A stretch of 64,000 nucleotides of DNA, taken from positions 248,001 through 312,000 of the forward strand of contig NZ_FZOO01000002.1 of assembly GCF_900188375.1 (NCBI RefSeq), given 5' to 3'. This document shows positions 9,366-18,047 of this stretch, in pieces. The position numbers and the translations under genes were made by a program. The notes beneath the pieces were generated by a model. The model ran no database searches and had not been told where the DNA came from. It saw nothing but the letters and a program-made list of their open reading frames with translations. Each line of letters opens with the position of its first letter. Position 1 is the first letter of the stretch. The DNA is from Geodermatophilus pulveris (lineage in GTDB: Bacteria; Actinomycetota; Actinomycetes; Mycobacteriales; Geodermatophilaceae).

Positions 9366-9590
9366 TCAGCGGTGACCGTCGGTCGGGTCGGTGGCCCCCC
9401 CGGCGAAGCCGTCGAGCCAGTCCCGGACGGCAGCGAGCACGTCCTCGGGCGTCGACGCCACGGCGACGGTCACCTCCTCCGCCGGCGTGTCGGCGGTGGC
9501 GTCCCGCAGGGACAGCAGCCGCGCCCGGAAGTCGCTGCCGCCCTCCAGCCAGACGCGGACGAGGAGCGCGGCACTCGGGTCCTCGACCAC
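9366..9590 (-). CDS. Small conserved acidic protein between two SARP genes
   Basis: A 74-residue protein of mixed alpha/beta type with ALLVRVWLEGGSDFRARLLS at the N-terminus and TPEDVLAAVRDWLDGF near the end. GTG 9590 has AGGAGAG upstream; the longer frame to 9701 has none. No motif or family is recognised. Its position between two SARP paralogues in the same direction suggests co-transcription and perhaps a modulatory role, but nothing in the sequence proves it. Confidence 0.55.
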   Translation of the reverse strand: MVEDPSAALLVRVWLEGGSDFRARLLSLRDATADTPAEEVTVAVASTPEDVLAAVRDWLDGFAGGATDPTDGHR

Positions 9591-9746
9591 GTCGTCTCTC
9601 CTACGGGGTGTCGCGCAGCGTCCCGGAGCCGCACACTCCCGGAGCTCCGCGACGCGGCCGGCGTGGGACGACCCATCCTCCGAGATCACGGTGCGTGACA
9701 CAGTCCCCCGTACGGATGACCACCGGCGCGGACGGCACAGCCGCCG

Positions 9747-10577
9747 TCAGGTGCTGCGGACGAGCTCGGACGTCGCCATGCCTCCCCGGACGAGCACGTC
9801 GCGGACCCGCTCGCGCCCCTCCGGCCCGGTCGCGTGGTCGGCGGAGCACGCCCGACGGACCCGCGGGACGTGCTCGACGAGCCGGGTCATCTGCTCGGTC
9901 GGGAGCACGCCCAGTTCGTCCCGCAGCATGGTCCGGAAGAGCTCGTAGGCGCGGACCGCCTCGGCCACGTTGCCCTCGGCCAGGTGGACGCGGACCACCG
10001 TCCGGTGCGCGCTCTCCCGCAGCGGTTCCGCGCGGATCGCCGCATGTGCGGCCTCCAGTGCCTCCCACGGACGCCCGGAGGAGGCGAGCCTGTCCGCCAC
10101 CACCTCCAGCGCCTGCGTGCGGAGCTGGCGCAGCTGTTCCCGCTCGAGGAGGACCCAGTCGTCGTACCAGCCGGGCAGCAGGTCACCGAGCAGCGCAGCA
10201 TCCGGGACGGCGAGGTCCTCGGGACCTGCGTGCGCCGCGATCACCCGGCGCGCCCAGTCGTCGAGGTCCCGGACGTCGACCCGGACGTCCGTCGCGAGAC
10301 CGATCGCGCTGCCGGACGCCTCGACCAGGCCGGGCGCGGCCTTGTTCAGCCGCCACAGCGCCGACCGCAGACTCCCGTGCGCGCGGTCCTCGGGGACGTC
10401 GGGCCACAGCCGGCCGGCCGTCCCGGTCCGGGTCGACCGGGGGGACAGGCACAGGTGGGCCACCAGCCGCTGGACCGCGTGGGGCAGGTCCCCGGCGGCC
10501 GGCCGCCGTCCGCGACCGGGGAGCGCCAGGCCGAAGCCGTCGAGCAGCGAGACCCGGGGAAGGGGTGGACGGTCCAC
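9747..10577 (-). CDS. SARP/AfsR-type transcriptional regulator (BTAD) 2
   Basis: A 276-residue paralogue of the downstream SARP, with the same order of winged-helix DNA-binding domain and BTAD. Shared motifs are VSLLDGFGLALPG, GSLRSALWRL, LLPGWYDDWVLLERE, ALEVVADRL and EPLRESAHRTVVRVHLAEGN. GTG 10577 has AGGAAGG upstream. The pair clearly arose by tandem duplication, with the small protein gene between them. The C-terminus differs from that of copy 1, so the two may bind different partners. The 455-bp region upstream is shared with a divergent LuxR-type regulator. Confidence 0.88.
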   Translation of the reverse strand: MDRPPLPRVSLLDGFGLALPGRGRRPAAGDLPHAVQRLVAHLCLSPRSTRTGTAGRLWPDVPEDRAHGSLRSALWRLNKAAPGLVEASGSAIGLATDVRVDVRDLDDWARRVIAAHAGPEDLAVPDAALLGDLLPGWYDDWVLLEREQLRQLRTQALEVVADRLASSGRPWEALEAAHAAIRAEPLRESAHRTVVRVHLAEGNVAEAVRAYELFRTMLRDELGVLPTEQMTRLVEHVPRVRRACSADHATGPEGRERVRDVLVRGGMATSELVRST

Positions 10578-11032
10578 GAGACGGTCCTTCCTGAGAGGAC
10601 GAGCGACCGGACCGGGGCGCCGGAGGCACCCGTGATCCGGCTCCAGAGGTGGGCAGCCAGCCGACGATGCCGGGCCGCTGCGGGAGGGGCGTCACCGTCC
10701 CGGGACGCCGGGTGCCGGTCGGGGCCGCGCCACCGCGGTCCCGGCCGGCGGTCAACTCCTCAGGTGGTGCCGCTCGGTGGCACCGAGCCAGGTTGACCAC
10801 GGCCGATGGCGCGGGTGGGACACGGATCCAGGTCTAGGGCTGTGTCCGTCATGGTCCCCCCAGGACGCACGCGCACGGATGCGGCAGCGCGAAGCTAATC
10901 ACGTCCGGGCGTGGAGGCTCTACGCAGTTGTGCGTACGGGGCGGACGGGAGGGTCACAGCGGGCTCACCGGACGTTCCCGTACGCGCCTGAACGCCCCCA
11001 CGGTGCGACGCCGTCCGACTACCCTCAGCGCC
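10578..11032. other. Divergent intergenic region between SARP 2 and the LuxR regulator
   Basis: 455 bases holding both promoters. A TACCCT -10 element for the LuxR gene is at 11020-11025. No long inverted repeat or conserved RNA is seen, and no frame here has coding bias. Confidence 0.5.
11020..11025 (+). promoter_or_regulatory. -10 element TACCCT, leaderless promoter of the LuxR gene
   Basis: TACCCT followed by exactly 7 bases and then GTG 11033. This spacing puts the transcription start on the start codon, the usual layout of actinobacterial leaderless genes. Confidence 0.55.
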
Positions 11033-11962
11033 GTGCCGCGCACCACCAGGCGTCATGCAGCGTGGCTGGAGCTCGTCGGCGACATCCTGCAGGGTCAACC
11101 CACGGCGCGGCAGTTCCCCCATGCGCAGGTGGCGGACCTGCTCCTCGAGTCCTTCGACGCGGCCTGCTGCTCGCTCAACGTGGTGGACGACGCGTGGGTG
11201 GACCACGTCGTCGGGGGCTGGCCGGTCGGATTCCTGCCGACGACGCCACCGTCCGGTGCCCTCATCGATGCCTCCACGCACCCGCTCATCCGCTGGTACG
11301 CCGTCACGGGCGACTCGGCACCGCAGGTCCTGGGCCGGGTGCCGCGCGCGGTGGCCGGGCCGAGGATGCGCGCGGCGTGGTCGGCGTTCGCCCGTCCCTT
11401 CGGCATCACCCACCAGCTGGCGCTGCCGGTGCGCGTGGGCCGCGGGGTGGAGGCCTACGTGGTCAGCCGTCCCGACGACGACTACGACGACGCCGATGCC
11501 GACCTGGCCGCCCTGGTCCGGCCGGCACTGGCCGCGCTGGTCGGCCAGCACCGGGTGCTGCACGACGTGCCGGAGCGCCGGTACGACCGCGTCCGGGACC
11601 GCCACCTGACCGAGCGGGAGTTCGCCGTGCTCACGCTCCTCGGGGCGGGCCACACCGCCCAGGCGATCGCCCGCCGCCTGGACACGTCCCCCCGGACGGT
11701 GCACAAGCACCTCGAGCACCTCTACCGCAAGCTGGGGGTGCGCGACCGGCTGATGGCGGTGCAGCGAGCCCGGGACGCCGGCCTCCTCGCCACGCCCGCC
11801 GCGCCGATCGGACGGGACACCGCGACGACATCCGGACGCTGCACCCGTCGCCCTGAGCGGGCACCACCCAGCGGTGCGCCGACGCCCGAGAGCCAGCACA
11901 CCCGATGCGCCGGTGGACGACCGCGATCGGCCGACGCGGGAACCGCCGCACCGTGGCGCTGA
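11033..11962 (+). CDS. LuxR-type HTH regulator with an N-terminal sensor region
   Basis: A 309-residue regulator. Residues 1-180 form a sensor-like alpha/beta region (GAF-like in pattern, no motif that fixes it). Residues of about 195-255 are a LuxR helix-turn-helix, with LTEREFAVLTLLGAGHTAQA, RRLDTSPRTVHKHLEHLYRK and LGVRDR. About 50 residues of Pro/Arg/Thr-rich tail follow. There is no receiver domain, so it is not a two-component response regulator. GTG 11033 is chosen from the leaderless promoter 7 bases upstream. It is divergent from the SARP genes and may be part of the same control group. Confidence 0.85.
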   Translation: MPRTTRRHAAWLELVGDILQGQPTARQFPHAQVADLLLESFDAACCSLNVVDDAWVDHVVGGWPVGFLPTTPPSGALIDASTHPLIRWYAVTGDSAPQVLGRVPRAVAGPRMRAAWSAFARPFGITHQLALPVRVGRGVEAYVVSRPDDDYDDADADLAALVRPALAALVGQHRVLHDVPERRYDRVRDRHLTEREFAVLTLLGAGHTAQAIARRLDTSPRTVHKHLEHLYRKLGVRDRLMAVQRARDAGLLATPAAPIGRDTATTSGRCTRRPERAPPSGAPTPESQHTRCAGGRPRSADAGTAAPWR

Positions 11963-12017
11963 CCCGGACCAATCGCGTGGACGTCGATCCCGCGGTGTGC
12001 CGGGGAGCCGGCCGGTG

Positions 12018-12428
12018 TCAGGACACGATCGGTTCGACGTCGCGCGTGCAGAACATGCACACCGAGGCGTCGACCGGGATGAAGCTCTTGCAGTGATCGC
12101 ACTCGCGACTGCCCTGCGCGCCGGCCGCCTCGCGTCCGGTCGCGCGACGGATCGCCTGGACCAGCAGCATGATGGTGAACGCCAGCAGGAGGAAGGACAC
12201 GAAGGCCGTGAGGAACGCCCCGTAGCGGATCTGGGCACCGTTCACGGTCAGGACCAGGGCGTCGAAGTTCGGTGCACCGAAGATGGCGGCGACCAACGGC
12301 AGGATCACGTCCCCGACCAGGGACTCCACGACCGTCGCGAAGGCGGCTCCGATCGCCACACCGACCGCGAGGTCGACCAGGCTGCCGGAGAAGGCGAAGT
12401 TCTTGAAGCTGACCAGCAACGTGCGCAC
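12018..12428 (-). CDS. mscL: Large-conductance mechanosensitive channel MscL with zinc-ribbon tail
   Basis: A 136-residue MscL, the pentameric pore that opens under membrane tension to release solutes on osmotic downshock. The amphipathic N-terminus and TM1 read FKNFAFSGSLVDLAVGVAIG, followed by TM2 FLTAFVSFLLLAFTIMLLV. The last 30 residues carry CDHC-x10-CMFC, a zinc-ribbon-like pair of CxxC motifs that E. coli MscL lacks. GTG 12428 has GAGGAGG upstream. It stands alone in a minus-strand run and converges with the LuxR gene. Confidence 0.92.
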   Translation of the reverse strand: MRTLLVSFKNFAFSGSLVDLAVGVAIGAAFATVVESLVGDVILPLVAAIFGAPNFDALVLTVNGAQIRYGAFLTAFVSFLLLAFTIMLLVQAIRRATGREAAGAQGSRECDHCKSFIPVDASVCMFCTRDVEPIVS

Positions 12429-12565
12429 GGCGCCTCCTCGCAGGGGTAGTCAGGACCGCAGACCCTAGCCAGGCCCGCGGGTGCACGTGGCCGGGGGCCT
12501 GGCCGTGGCCGCACGGGGCTCCGCTGCCCCGTGCCGCCCAAACCCGTCCGGTACCGACACCGAGG

Positions 12566-13663
12566 TCAGCCCGGAGCCGTGCCGGGCGACGGACGGTGCC
12601 CGGACCGACGGTCAGGACCGAGGCCTCCTGCCGCCGAGGGCCCGCCGTCGGACCCGACCGTCGGGGCCTCTCGTCCGCTGCCACGCAGAGCAGCCAGGGT
12701 CTGGCGCACGCCCTGTTCGTACGGGGTGGGCGTGATCGCGAACGCCCGGGCCGCCGGAGCGCCGTCGACCACGAACGGCTGCTCGAACTGGTAGACCATC
12801 TCGGCTCCCTCCCGTGCCAGCGGCAGGACGTGGCCCAGCAGGCGCACCCGGGCGCTCCCGTGCGACACGAGCCGCAACCGGGTGCCCGCCTGCCGGCACG
12901 CCTCGGCGGCCAGTGCCCGGCCGGTGGTCGCCGGGGGGTGGGGCACGTGCCACACGCTCGCGTCGGAGCTGTCCCTCGTCCCGACGGCGGCCAGGGTCGC
13001 GGCGAAGTCGCCGATGAAGGTGGGCGTCAGGGGCAGGTCCGGGTCCCCGACCCACTGCACGGGCCATCCCCGGAGTGCTGGACGGAACACGTTGCCGGCG
13101 ACGAGCGACCGGACGCCGGGCCCGTAGAGCTCCCCCGCACGCACGACACTGACCTGCAGCCGGCCGGCAGCGGCGGCGTGGAGCACCCGCTCGGCGACCC
13201 ATGCCCTCAGCACGCCCTTGGCACTCACCGGCCGCCACGGGCTGTCCTCGGTCATCGGGCCGTCGACCCGCCCGTACATCCACGTGTCGTCGGCGTACAC
13301 CAGCCGGGCACCGGCGCGCGACGCGGCGTCGACCAGGGCGTCGGTGACCACCGGGAAGTCACTCGTCCAGCGGGCCAGCACCGGCATGACGCAGTGGTGG
13401 ACGGCGGCCGCGCCGCGGCAGGCAGCCGCCAGCCCGACGCCGTCGGTGGCGTCGGCCGCCGCCGTCTCCACCCCCGGCGTGCCGACGTCCCGCCCGTCGC
13501 GGGTGACCGCCCGCACACGACACCCGGCGGCGTGCAGGTGTGCGACGAGCCGCCGACCGGTCGCTCCCCCGGCTCCCACCACCACGTGGACGCCCGCGCC
13601 GTCGGCGGTCGGCGCCGCCCGCTCGACAGGGGCTCCGGTGGGTGGCTGCGCGCCTGCGTCCAT
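12566..13663 (-). CDS. NAD(P)-dependent epimerase/dehydratase (extended SDR)
   Basis: A 365-residue Rossmann-fold protein. The dinucleotide site is VVVGAGGATGRRLVAHL near residue 28, followed by a first acidic patch after the second strand. Further motifs are LVYADDTWMYG, RAGELYGPGV and TFIGDFAATLAAVG, matching atypical or extended SDRs that act on sugars or small ketones. The active-site Tyr is the YG of WMYGR, but the usual YxxxK is not evident, so catalysis is uncertain. ATG 13663 has GGGAGG upstream. The final 40 residues are low-complexity. A second SDR-like gene follows upstream on the same strand, 244 bp away. Confidence 0.78.
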   Translation of the reverse strand: MDAGAQPPTGAPVERAAPTADGAGVHVVVGAGGATGRRLVAHLHAAGCRVRAVTRDGRDVGTPGVETAAADATDGVGLAAACRGAAAVHHCVMPVLARWTSDFPVVTDALVDAASRAGARLVYADDTWMYGRVDGPMTEDSPWRPVSAKGVLRAWVAERVLHAAAAGRLQVSVVRAGELYGPGVRSLVAGNVFRPALRGWPVQWVGDPDLPLTPTFIGDFAATLAAVGTRDSSDASVWHVPHPPATTGRALAAEACRQAGTRLRLVSHGSARVRLLGHVLPLAREGAEMVYQFEQPFVVDGAPAARAFAITPTPYEQGVRQTLAALRGSGREAPTVGSDGGPSAAGGLGPDRRSGHRPSPGTAPG

Positions 13664-13907
13664 CGGGCGCCTCCCTCGTGGTGACGTCCCTCGCCACCCC
13701 GACAGCAGTCGATCCCCTGCCGGCCTCCGCTCGCCCCGGTGACCGGTGACCGGGCCCGGTCCCCGGGTCCCCGGGTCCGGCCGCGGCGGAGCAGCGGCGG
13801 GGTGCGGCGCAACGTACGCCGGAGACCACCCCGCAGCAACGGACCCGTACGCCGGTGTCCGGTGGAGGCACCGGCCGCGCCGGAGGTGGCGGGCGGCCTG
13901 GTCGCCG

Positions 13908-14825
13908 TCACGACCCCGTCGTGAGGCCCTGCCGCAGCTCGTCCAGGGCCCGCGCGAGGTCCACCCGCGGCGCCCAGCCCCACCGGCGCGCGCGGCCGGT
14001 GCGCAGCCGCCCCGTCCACACCGGCTCGTCGGTCCACTCCGGCGCGACGCCCAGCGCGTCGGTCACCGTGCCGAGGTAGTCCCGCCACGTCGCCGGCTCG
14101 CCCGCGACGATGACCGGGGTCGTGCCACCGGCGACGGGTCCTCGCTCCGCGTCGTCGGCGGTCGCGACGGCGCCCGTCGCGACGTCCGCGATCAGGGCCG
14201 CCAGGTCCTCGACGTGCACCCAGCCCCACGTCTCGGCCGGGTTCGCCCGGCGCGCACCGTCGCGGACCGCCTGCGGCCGCAGCGTGTTCCAGACCGACGT
14301 CCCGCCGGCACCCATGACCGCCGGCGGGCGCACCAGCACGGTCGTGAGACCGCCGACCTGCGCCAGCGCGGCGTCGGTGGCGTTCTTGGTGTCGGGGTAG
14401 TCGCCGCTCCCCTCGGGCAGCAGGGCGCCGTCCTCGGCGACGTCGCCGACGCCGGCCGAGCGGTCGTAGACCCCCGCCGTGGACACGTGCACGAGCCGGG
14501 CGACGCCGGCGTCCCGGGCGGCCCGCGCGAGGACCGGCGTGCCCTCGACGGCCACCCGGTGCTGCACCTCCCGGGACGAGCCCATCGGGTGGACCGTCGT
14601 GACGACGGCGTCGGCGCCCCGGGTCACCACGCGGGCGTGGCCCGCGTCGGCGAAGTCGCCGACGTGCTCGGTGACCCCCTCGAGCACCGGCCCGCTGCCG
14701 GCGCGGCGGACGACGGCGCGCACCCGCGCCGACCGCTCGACGAGCGCCCGGCACACGGCGGTGCCCACGAGTCCGTTCGCACCGGTCACCACGACCACGG
14801 GAGAGGAGTCGGCCACGCCGTCCAC
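13908..14825 (-). CDS. NAD-dependent epimerase/dehydratase family protein
   Basis: A 305-residue Rossmann protein, distinct from its neighbour. It begins with VVVVTGANGLVGTAVCRAL (TGxxGxxG), then RLVHVSTAGVYDRS and SGDYPDTKNATDAAL. In the last, Y..TK gives the YxxxK catalytic pair of the SDR superfamily. RPPAVMGAGG and WGWVHVEDLAALIADV are typical of the substrate half. Start choice is between GTG 14825 and GTG 14816; no ribosome site decides. No signal peptide. The reaction is not predictable beyond NAD(P)-dependent sugar or ketone conversion. Confidence 0.8.
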   Translation of the reverse strand: MDGVADSSPVVVVTGANGLVGTAVCRALVERSARVRAVVRRAGSGPVLEGVTEHVGDFADAGHARVVTRGADAVVTTVHPMGSSREVQHRVAVEGTPVLARAARDAGVARLVHVSTAGVYDRSAGVGDVAEDGALLPEGSGDYPDTKNATDAALAQVGGLTTVLVRPPAVMGAGGTSVWNTLRPQAVRDGARRANPAETWGWVHVEDLAALIADVATGAVATADDAERGPVAGGTTPVIVAGEPATWRDYLGTVTDALGVAPEWTDEPVWTGRLRTGRARRWGWAPRVDLARALDELRQGLTTGS

Positions 14826-14880
14826 CCTGCCAGCGAGCGCACGACGGCGCCCCCTGCCGAGGACCCGGGGACCCGGCCCG

Positions 14881-15051
14881 TCACCGGTCCCTGATCAGCG
14901 TCCTGAGCTGCCCGGCCATCTCCGGGGTCACGTCGACGCCGTGCGCGTCCTCCGCGTGCGGCCCGGCCTGGGCCATGACCTCGTCGACGGACTGCCCCTG
15001 GACGACGGCGTCGCAGTCGAACCCGGCGTCGCGGCACCTCAGTTCCTTCAC
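14881..15051 (-). CDS. DUF1059-family small protein
   Basis: A 56-residue protein starting at GTG 15051 with GGAGGAGG just upstream. It has KELRCRDAGFDCDAVVQG, with two Cys spaced as in DUF1059, and ends in VTPEMAGQLRTLIRD, the usual 'HP...P.....I' tail of the family in weaker form. The role of DUF1059 is unknown; the Cys pair suggests metal binding or redox. It precedes the SDR gene on the same strand. Confidence 0.75.
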   Translation of the reverse strand: MKELRCRDAGFDCDAVVQGQSVDEVMAQAGPHAEDAHGVDVTPEMAGQLRTLIRDR

Positions 15052-15188
15052 GGCCGGCCTCCTCCGGTGGCACGCCCCCGTGTGACGCGGACAGCGTGCC
15101 CGACGCCCCTCCGCGAGACCAGGCACCCCGGCACGGCGGCAGGGACCGATTCGTGGCGCGCACGTCCCTGCCGGCCGTCCCCCGCGGC

Positions 15189-15194
15189 TACCGT
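15189..15194 (+). promoter_or_regulatory. -10 element TACCGT upstream of the GYD gene
   Basis: TACCGT sits 37 bases before ATG 15232, giving a leader of about 30 bases that contains the ribosome site GGAGGTGG. No clear -35 is visible. Confidence 0.4.
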
Positions 15195-15231
15195 CACGGC
15201 GCGGGGGCCGACGCCGCGGAGGTGGCCAGAC

Positions 15232-15585
15232 ATGCCGCTCTACCTGACCAGGTTCAGCTACACGCCGGAGACCTGGGCCCGGCTGATCCACGACCCGGAG
15301 GACCGCCGGGAGGCCGCCCGGGCCTACATCGAGTCGGTCGGCGGACAGCTGCACGGGTTCTGGTACGCGTTCGGGCCCCGTGACGGCTACACGCTGTGGG
15401 AGGCGCCCGACAACGTGTCCATGGCCGCGGTGGCCCTGGCGCTCGGCGCCGGGGGTGCGCTCAGCCCCCTGGAGACGACGGTGCTGCTCACGGTCGACGA
15501 GACCATGGAGGCGATGCGCCGGGCGCGACAGGTCGCCTACCGGCCGCCCGGGTCTCCCGAGGGTGGTGCGTCCGGCCCGAATTGA
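15232..15585 (+). CDS. GYD-domain protein
   Basis: A 117-residue dimeric alpha/beta-barrel-type protein of the GYD family. It starts MPLYLTRFSYTPETWARLI, has the signature FGPRDGYTLWEAPDN and continues with SMAAVALALGAGGALS, all matching the family. Its function is not established. GGAGGTGG lies before ATG 15232. It precedes the permease gene by 65 bp and could share its transcript. Confidence 0.82.
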   Translation: MPLYLTRFSYTPETWARLIHDPEDRREAARAYIESVGGQLHGFWYAFGPRDGYTLWEAPDNVSMAAVALALGAGGALSPLETTVLLTVDETMEAMRRARQVAYRPPGSPEGGASGPN

Positions 15586-15650
15586 CGGGGGTGCCCGGTG
15601 GCGCTTCGGTGAACGGACCAGAGACCAGCGCTCGACGAAGAGGGGACCTC

Positions 15651-17078
15651 GTGGCCGGCACCAGCACCAGCACCCTCGGCGAGGAGGCCAGCGGTCTGCG
15701 GAGGTCCATCACCGGCAGGCAGCTGTTCTTCTACACCCTCGGTGACGTCCTCGGGTCCGGGATCTACGTCCTGATCGGCCTGGTCGCCGCCGCCGTCGGC
15801 GGGGCCTTCTGGATCGCCTTCGCCCTCGGCGTCACCGTCGCGGCCATCACCGGGTCGGCCTACGCCGAGCTGGTGACCAAGTACCCGCAGGCGGCCGGCG
15901 CCGCGCTCTACGTCAAGAAGGCCTTCGGCAGCACCGCCCTGACCTTCCTGGTCACCGTGTCGTTCCTGTCGGCGAGCTTCGCGGCGACCGGCTCGCTGGC
16001 GACCGGCTTCGCCTCCTACTTCGCCACCCTCTGGGACGGCGCGCCGGCGCTGCTGGTGTCGCTGGTCTTCCTGCTCTTCCTGGTGGTCGTCAACTTCATC
16101 GGCATCACCGAGTCGGTGGTGATGAACATGCTGATGACCTTCGTCGAGGTCGCCGGCCTGCTCATCGTGATGGTCATCGGCGTCTGGTACGTCGCGCAGG
16201 GGAACGCCGACTTCGGCGTCCTGACCGACATCAGCGTCTCGGGCAACCCGGCGCTCGCGGTCCTCGCCGGCATCGCGTTCTCCTTCTTCGCGATGACCGG
16301 CTTCGAGAACACCGCGAACGTCGCGGAGGAGACGATCGAGCCCCACCGCGCCTTCCCGCGGTCCCTGGTCGGCGGCATGGTCGTCGCGGGCACGGTCTAC
16401 GTGCTGGTTTCGATGGCCGCCGCGCTCACCGTGCCCACGGACGTGCTCGCGGACTCCGACGCGGCGCTGCTCGAGGTCGTCCGGCAGGGCATCCTGCCCT
16501 TCTCCACCGACGTCATGACCACGCTGTTCTCGGTCATCGCGCTGATCGCGATCACCAACACCACGCTGGTCACGATCGTCACCCAGCCGCGGATCCTCTA
16601 CGGCATGGCCAAGGAGGACGTCGTCCCGGCCGTCTTCGCCCGGATCCACGCCACCCGCCGCAGCCCGTGGGTCGGCCTGCTCTTCAGCGGAGCGGTGGTC
16701 GCGGCCCTGCTGATCACCGGCAGCCTCGTGGTCAACGCCGGCGGCATCGACCTGGTCAACACGCTCGCCCTGGTCACCGTCGTCCTCCTGTTGGCCATCT
16801 ACGCCCTCGTGATCGTCGCCTGCCTCAAGTTGCGCGGGCAGGACGAGGACGCGCGCACCTTCCGGGCCAACACCCCCCTGCTCGTCGTCGGCCTGATCGG
16901 GAACCTGGCCATCCTCGGCTTCTCGATCTACGACGACCCGTCGTCGCTGCTCTGGTGCGCCGGGCTGATCGCCATCGGCGTGGTGCTGTTCCTCATCGAG
17001 TACGCGGTCGGCTCGCGGAGCCGTCCGGCGGGTGTCGAGCGCGGCGATCCGGAGGCCGCCGCACGGAGGGACGCCTGA
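15651..17078 (+). CDS. APC-superfamily amino-acid permease
   Basis: A 475-residue secondary transporter of the amino acid-polyamine-organocation group with about 12 membrane segments. TM1 carries the unwound substrate site GSGIYVLIG and TM6 the motif FSFFAMTGFENTANVAEE, both typical of the cationic or neutral amino-acid branch. It ends with a short basic tail. GTG 15651 has AGAGGGG upstream and is preferred over GTG 15609. A universal stress protein starts one base after its stop, so the two form an operon, a common pairing in which the stress protein may regulate transport. Confidence 0.88.
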   Translation: MAGTSTSTLGEEASGLRRSITGRQLFFYTLGDVLGSGIYVLIGLVAAAVGGAFWIAFALGVTVAAITGSAYAELVTKYPQAAGAALYVKKAFGSTALTFLVTVSFLSASFAATGSLATGFASYFATLWDGAPALLVSLVFLLFLVVVNFIGITESVVMNMLMTFVEVAGLLIVMVIGVWYVAQGNADFGVLTDISVSGNPALAVLAGIAFSFFAMTGFENTANVAEETIEPHRAFPRSLVGGMVVAGTVYVLVSMAAALTVPTDVLADSDAALLEVVRQGILPFSTDVMTTLFSVIALIAITNTTLVTIVTQPRILYGMAKEDVVPAVFARIHATRRSPWVGLLFSGAVVAALLITGSLVVNAGGIDLVNTLALVTVVLLLAIYALVIVACLKLRGQDEDARTFRANTPLLVVGLIGNLAILGFSIYDDPSSLLWCAGLIAIGVVLFLIEYAVGSRSRPAGVERGDPEAAARRDA

Positions 17079-17079
17079 G

Positions 17080-17559
17080 ATGCACGTCGTCGTCGCCACC
17101 GACGGGTCACCGCAGTCCCTGGCCGCGGCCCGCCACCTGACGTCCTTCGCCGATCCCGGCAAGATCACCGGGATCTCGGTGGTCGCGGTGCTCCGCCCGC
17201 TGGCCTCGGTCGCCTTCGCCGACGAGATCTCCGACGCCGAGCAGGGCGGGGCCGGCGAGTGGACCGGCAGCTTCACCGAGGCGGCGCAGCGTGCCGTCGA
17301 CGCGGTCGCGGCCGTCTTCGACGGCTGGGGACCGCCGGTCGACAGGCAGGTCCGCAGCGGGTCGCCGGCCGCCGAGATCATCGAGGCGGCGCAGGAACGC
17401 GACGCCGGCCTGCTCGTGGTGGCGGCCGGAGGTCGCGGGATCAGCGACGTGATCCTGCTCGGCAGCACCGCCCAGCGGGTGCAGCACTACGCGCCGTGCC
17501 CGGTCCTCGTCGTCCGCCCCGCCCCGCGGTCGAGGAGGGCCCCCGACCGCAGGGGCTGA
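17080..17559 (+). CDS. Universal stress protein (UspA family)
   Basis: A 159-residue single-domain UspA protein. It begins HVVVATDGSPQSLAAARHL and ends with GRGISDVILLGSTAQ and CPVLVVRP. The nucleotide loop G-x2-G-x9-GS is present except that the first Gly is Ala, so ATP binding is likely but not assured. The ribosome site GGAGGG lies inside the permease 3' end and the genes are one base apart. It probably binds ATP and modulates the permease or its regulation. Confidence 0.9.
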   Translation: MHVVVATDGSPQSLAAARHLTSFADPGKITGISVVAVLRPLASVAFADEISDAEQGGAGEWTGSFTEAAQRAVDAVAAVFDGWGPPVDRQVRSGSPAAEIIEAAQERDAGLLVVAAGGRGISDVILLGSTAQRVQHYAPCPVLVVRPAPRSRRAPDRRG

Positions 17560-17599
17560 GCCTGTCCGGCGGTGCCGGGGGCACTGGGACACTGCGTCG

Positions 17600-17932
17600 G
17601 TGCCGAGTACGCAGATCGAGGTCCGTCGCCCGTACAGCCGGGCCGACGAGGTGGCCGTCATCGACGCGGTCCACGACTCCCTGGTCGCGGCGTTCGCGAT
17701 CCCACCGGGCGACGAGCACGTGCGCCTGGTCGTGCACGACCCCCACCGCTGCGCCACCGCACCCGACACGAAGCGCAGCCTCCACCGCGGCATCGTCGAC
17801 GGGCTCGCCCGCGTCGGGAGCCCGGGGGACCACGTCACGACCGTGCTGCGGGAGAGCGCGACCGAGGACAGGGGCACCAGGGGTGGACGGGCCGCGTGCG
17901 ACGTCGACCTGGGGTTCGACGTCCACGTGTGA
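17600..17932 (+). CDS. Tautomerase-family protein
   Basis: A 110-residue member of the 4-oxalocrotonate tautomerase superfamily. Pro2 follows the initiator Met and would be the N-terminal catalytic base after Met removal. ALVAAFAIPPGDEHVRLVVH and KRSLHRGIVDGL match the long-chain tautomerase group found in actinobacteria. The usual aromatic 'ENWG..GG' stretch is altered to EDRGTRGG. Start GTG 17600. The substrate is unknown. It stands between the stress protein and an MFS gene on the same strand. Confidence 0.75.
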   Translation: MPSTQIEVRRPYSRADEVAVIDAVHDSLVAAFAIPPGDEHVRLVVHDPHRCATAPDTKRSLHRGIVDGLARVGSPGDHVTTVLRESATEDRGTRGGRAACDVDLGFDVHV

Positions 17933-18047
17933 GGCCTCGACGGGTCCGTGGCCCCGGGCACACCGCCGCGGTGGCGGACTCGTCAGCGTGGCGCGGGTGT
18001 CCGAGGCCGGGGACCGGGGCGGGCCCGGGCACTGTCATGCTGCGCGG

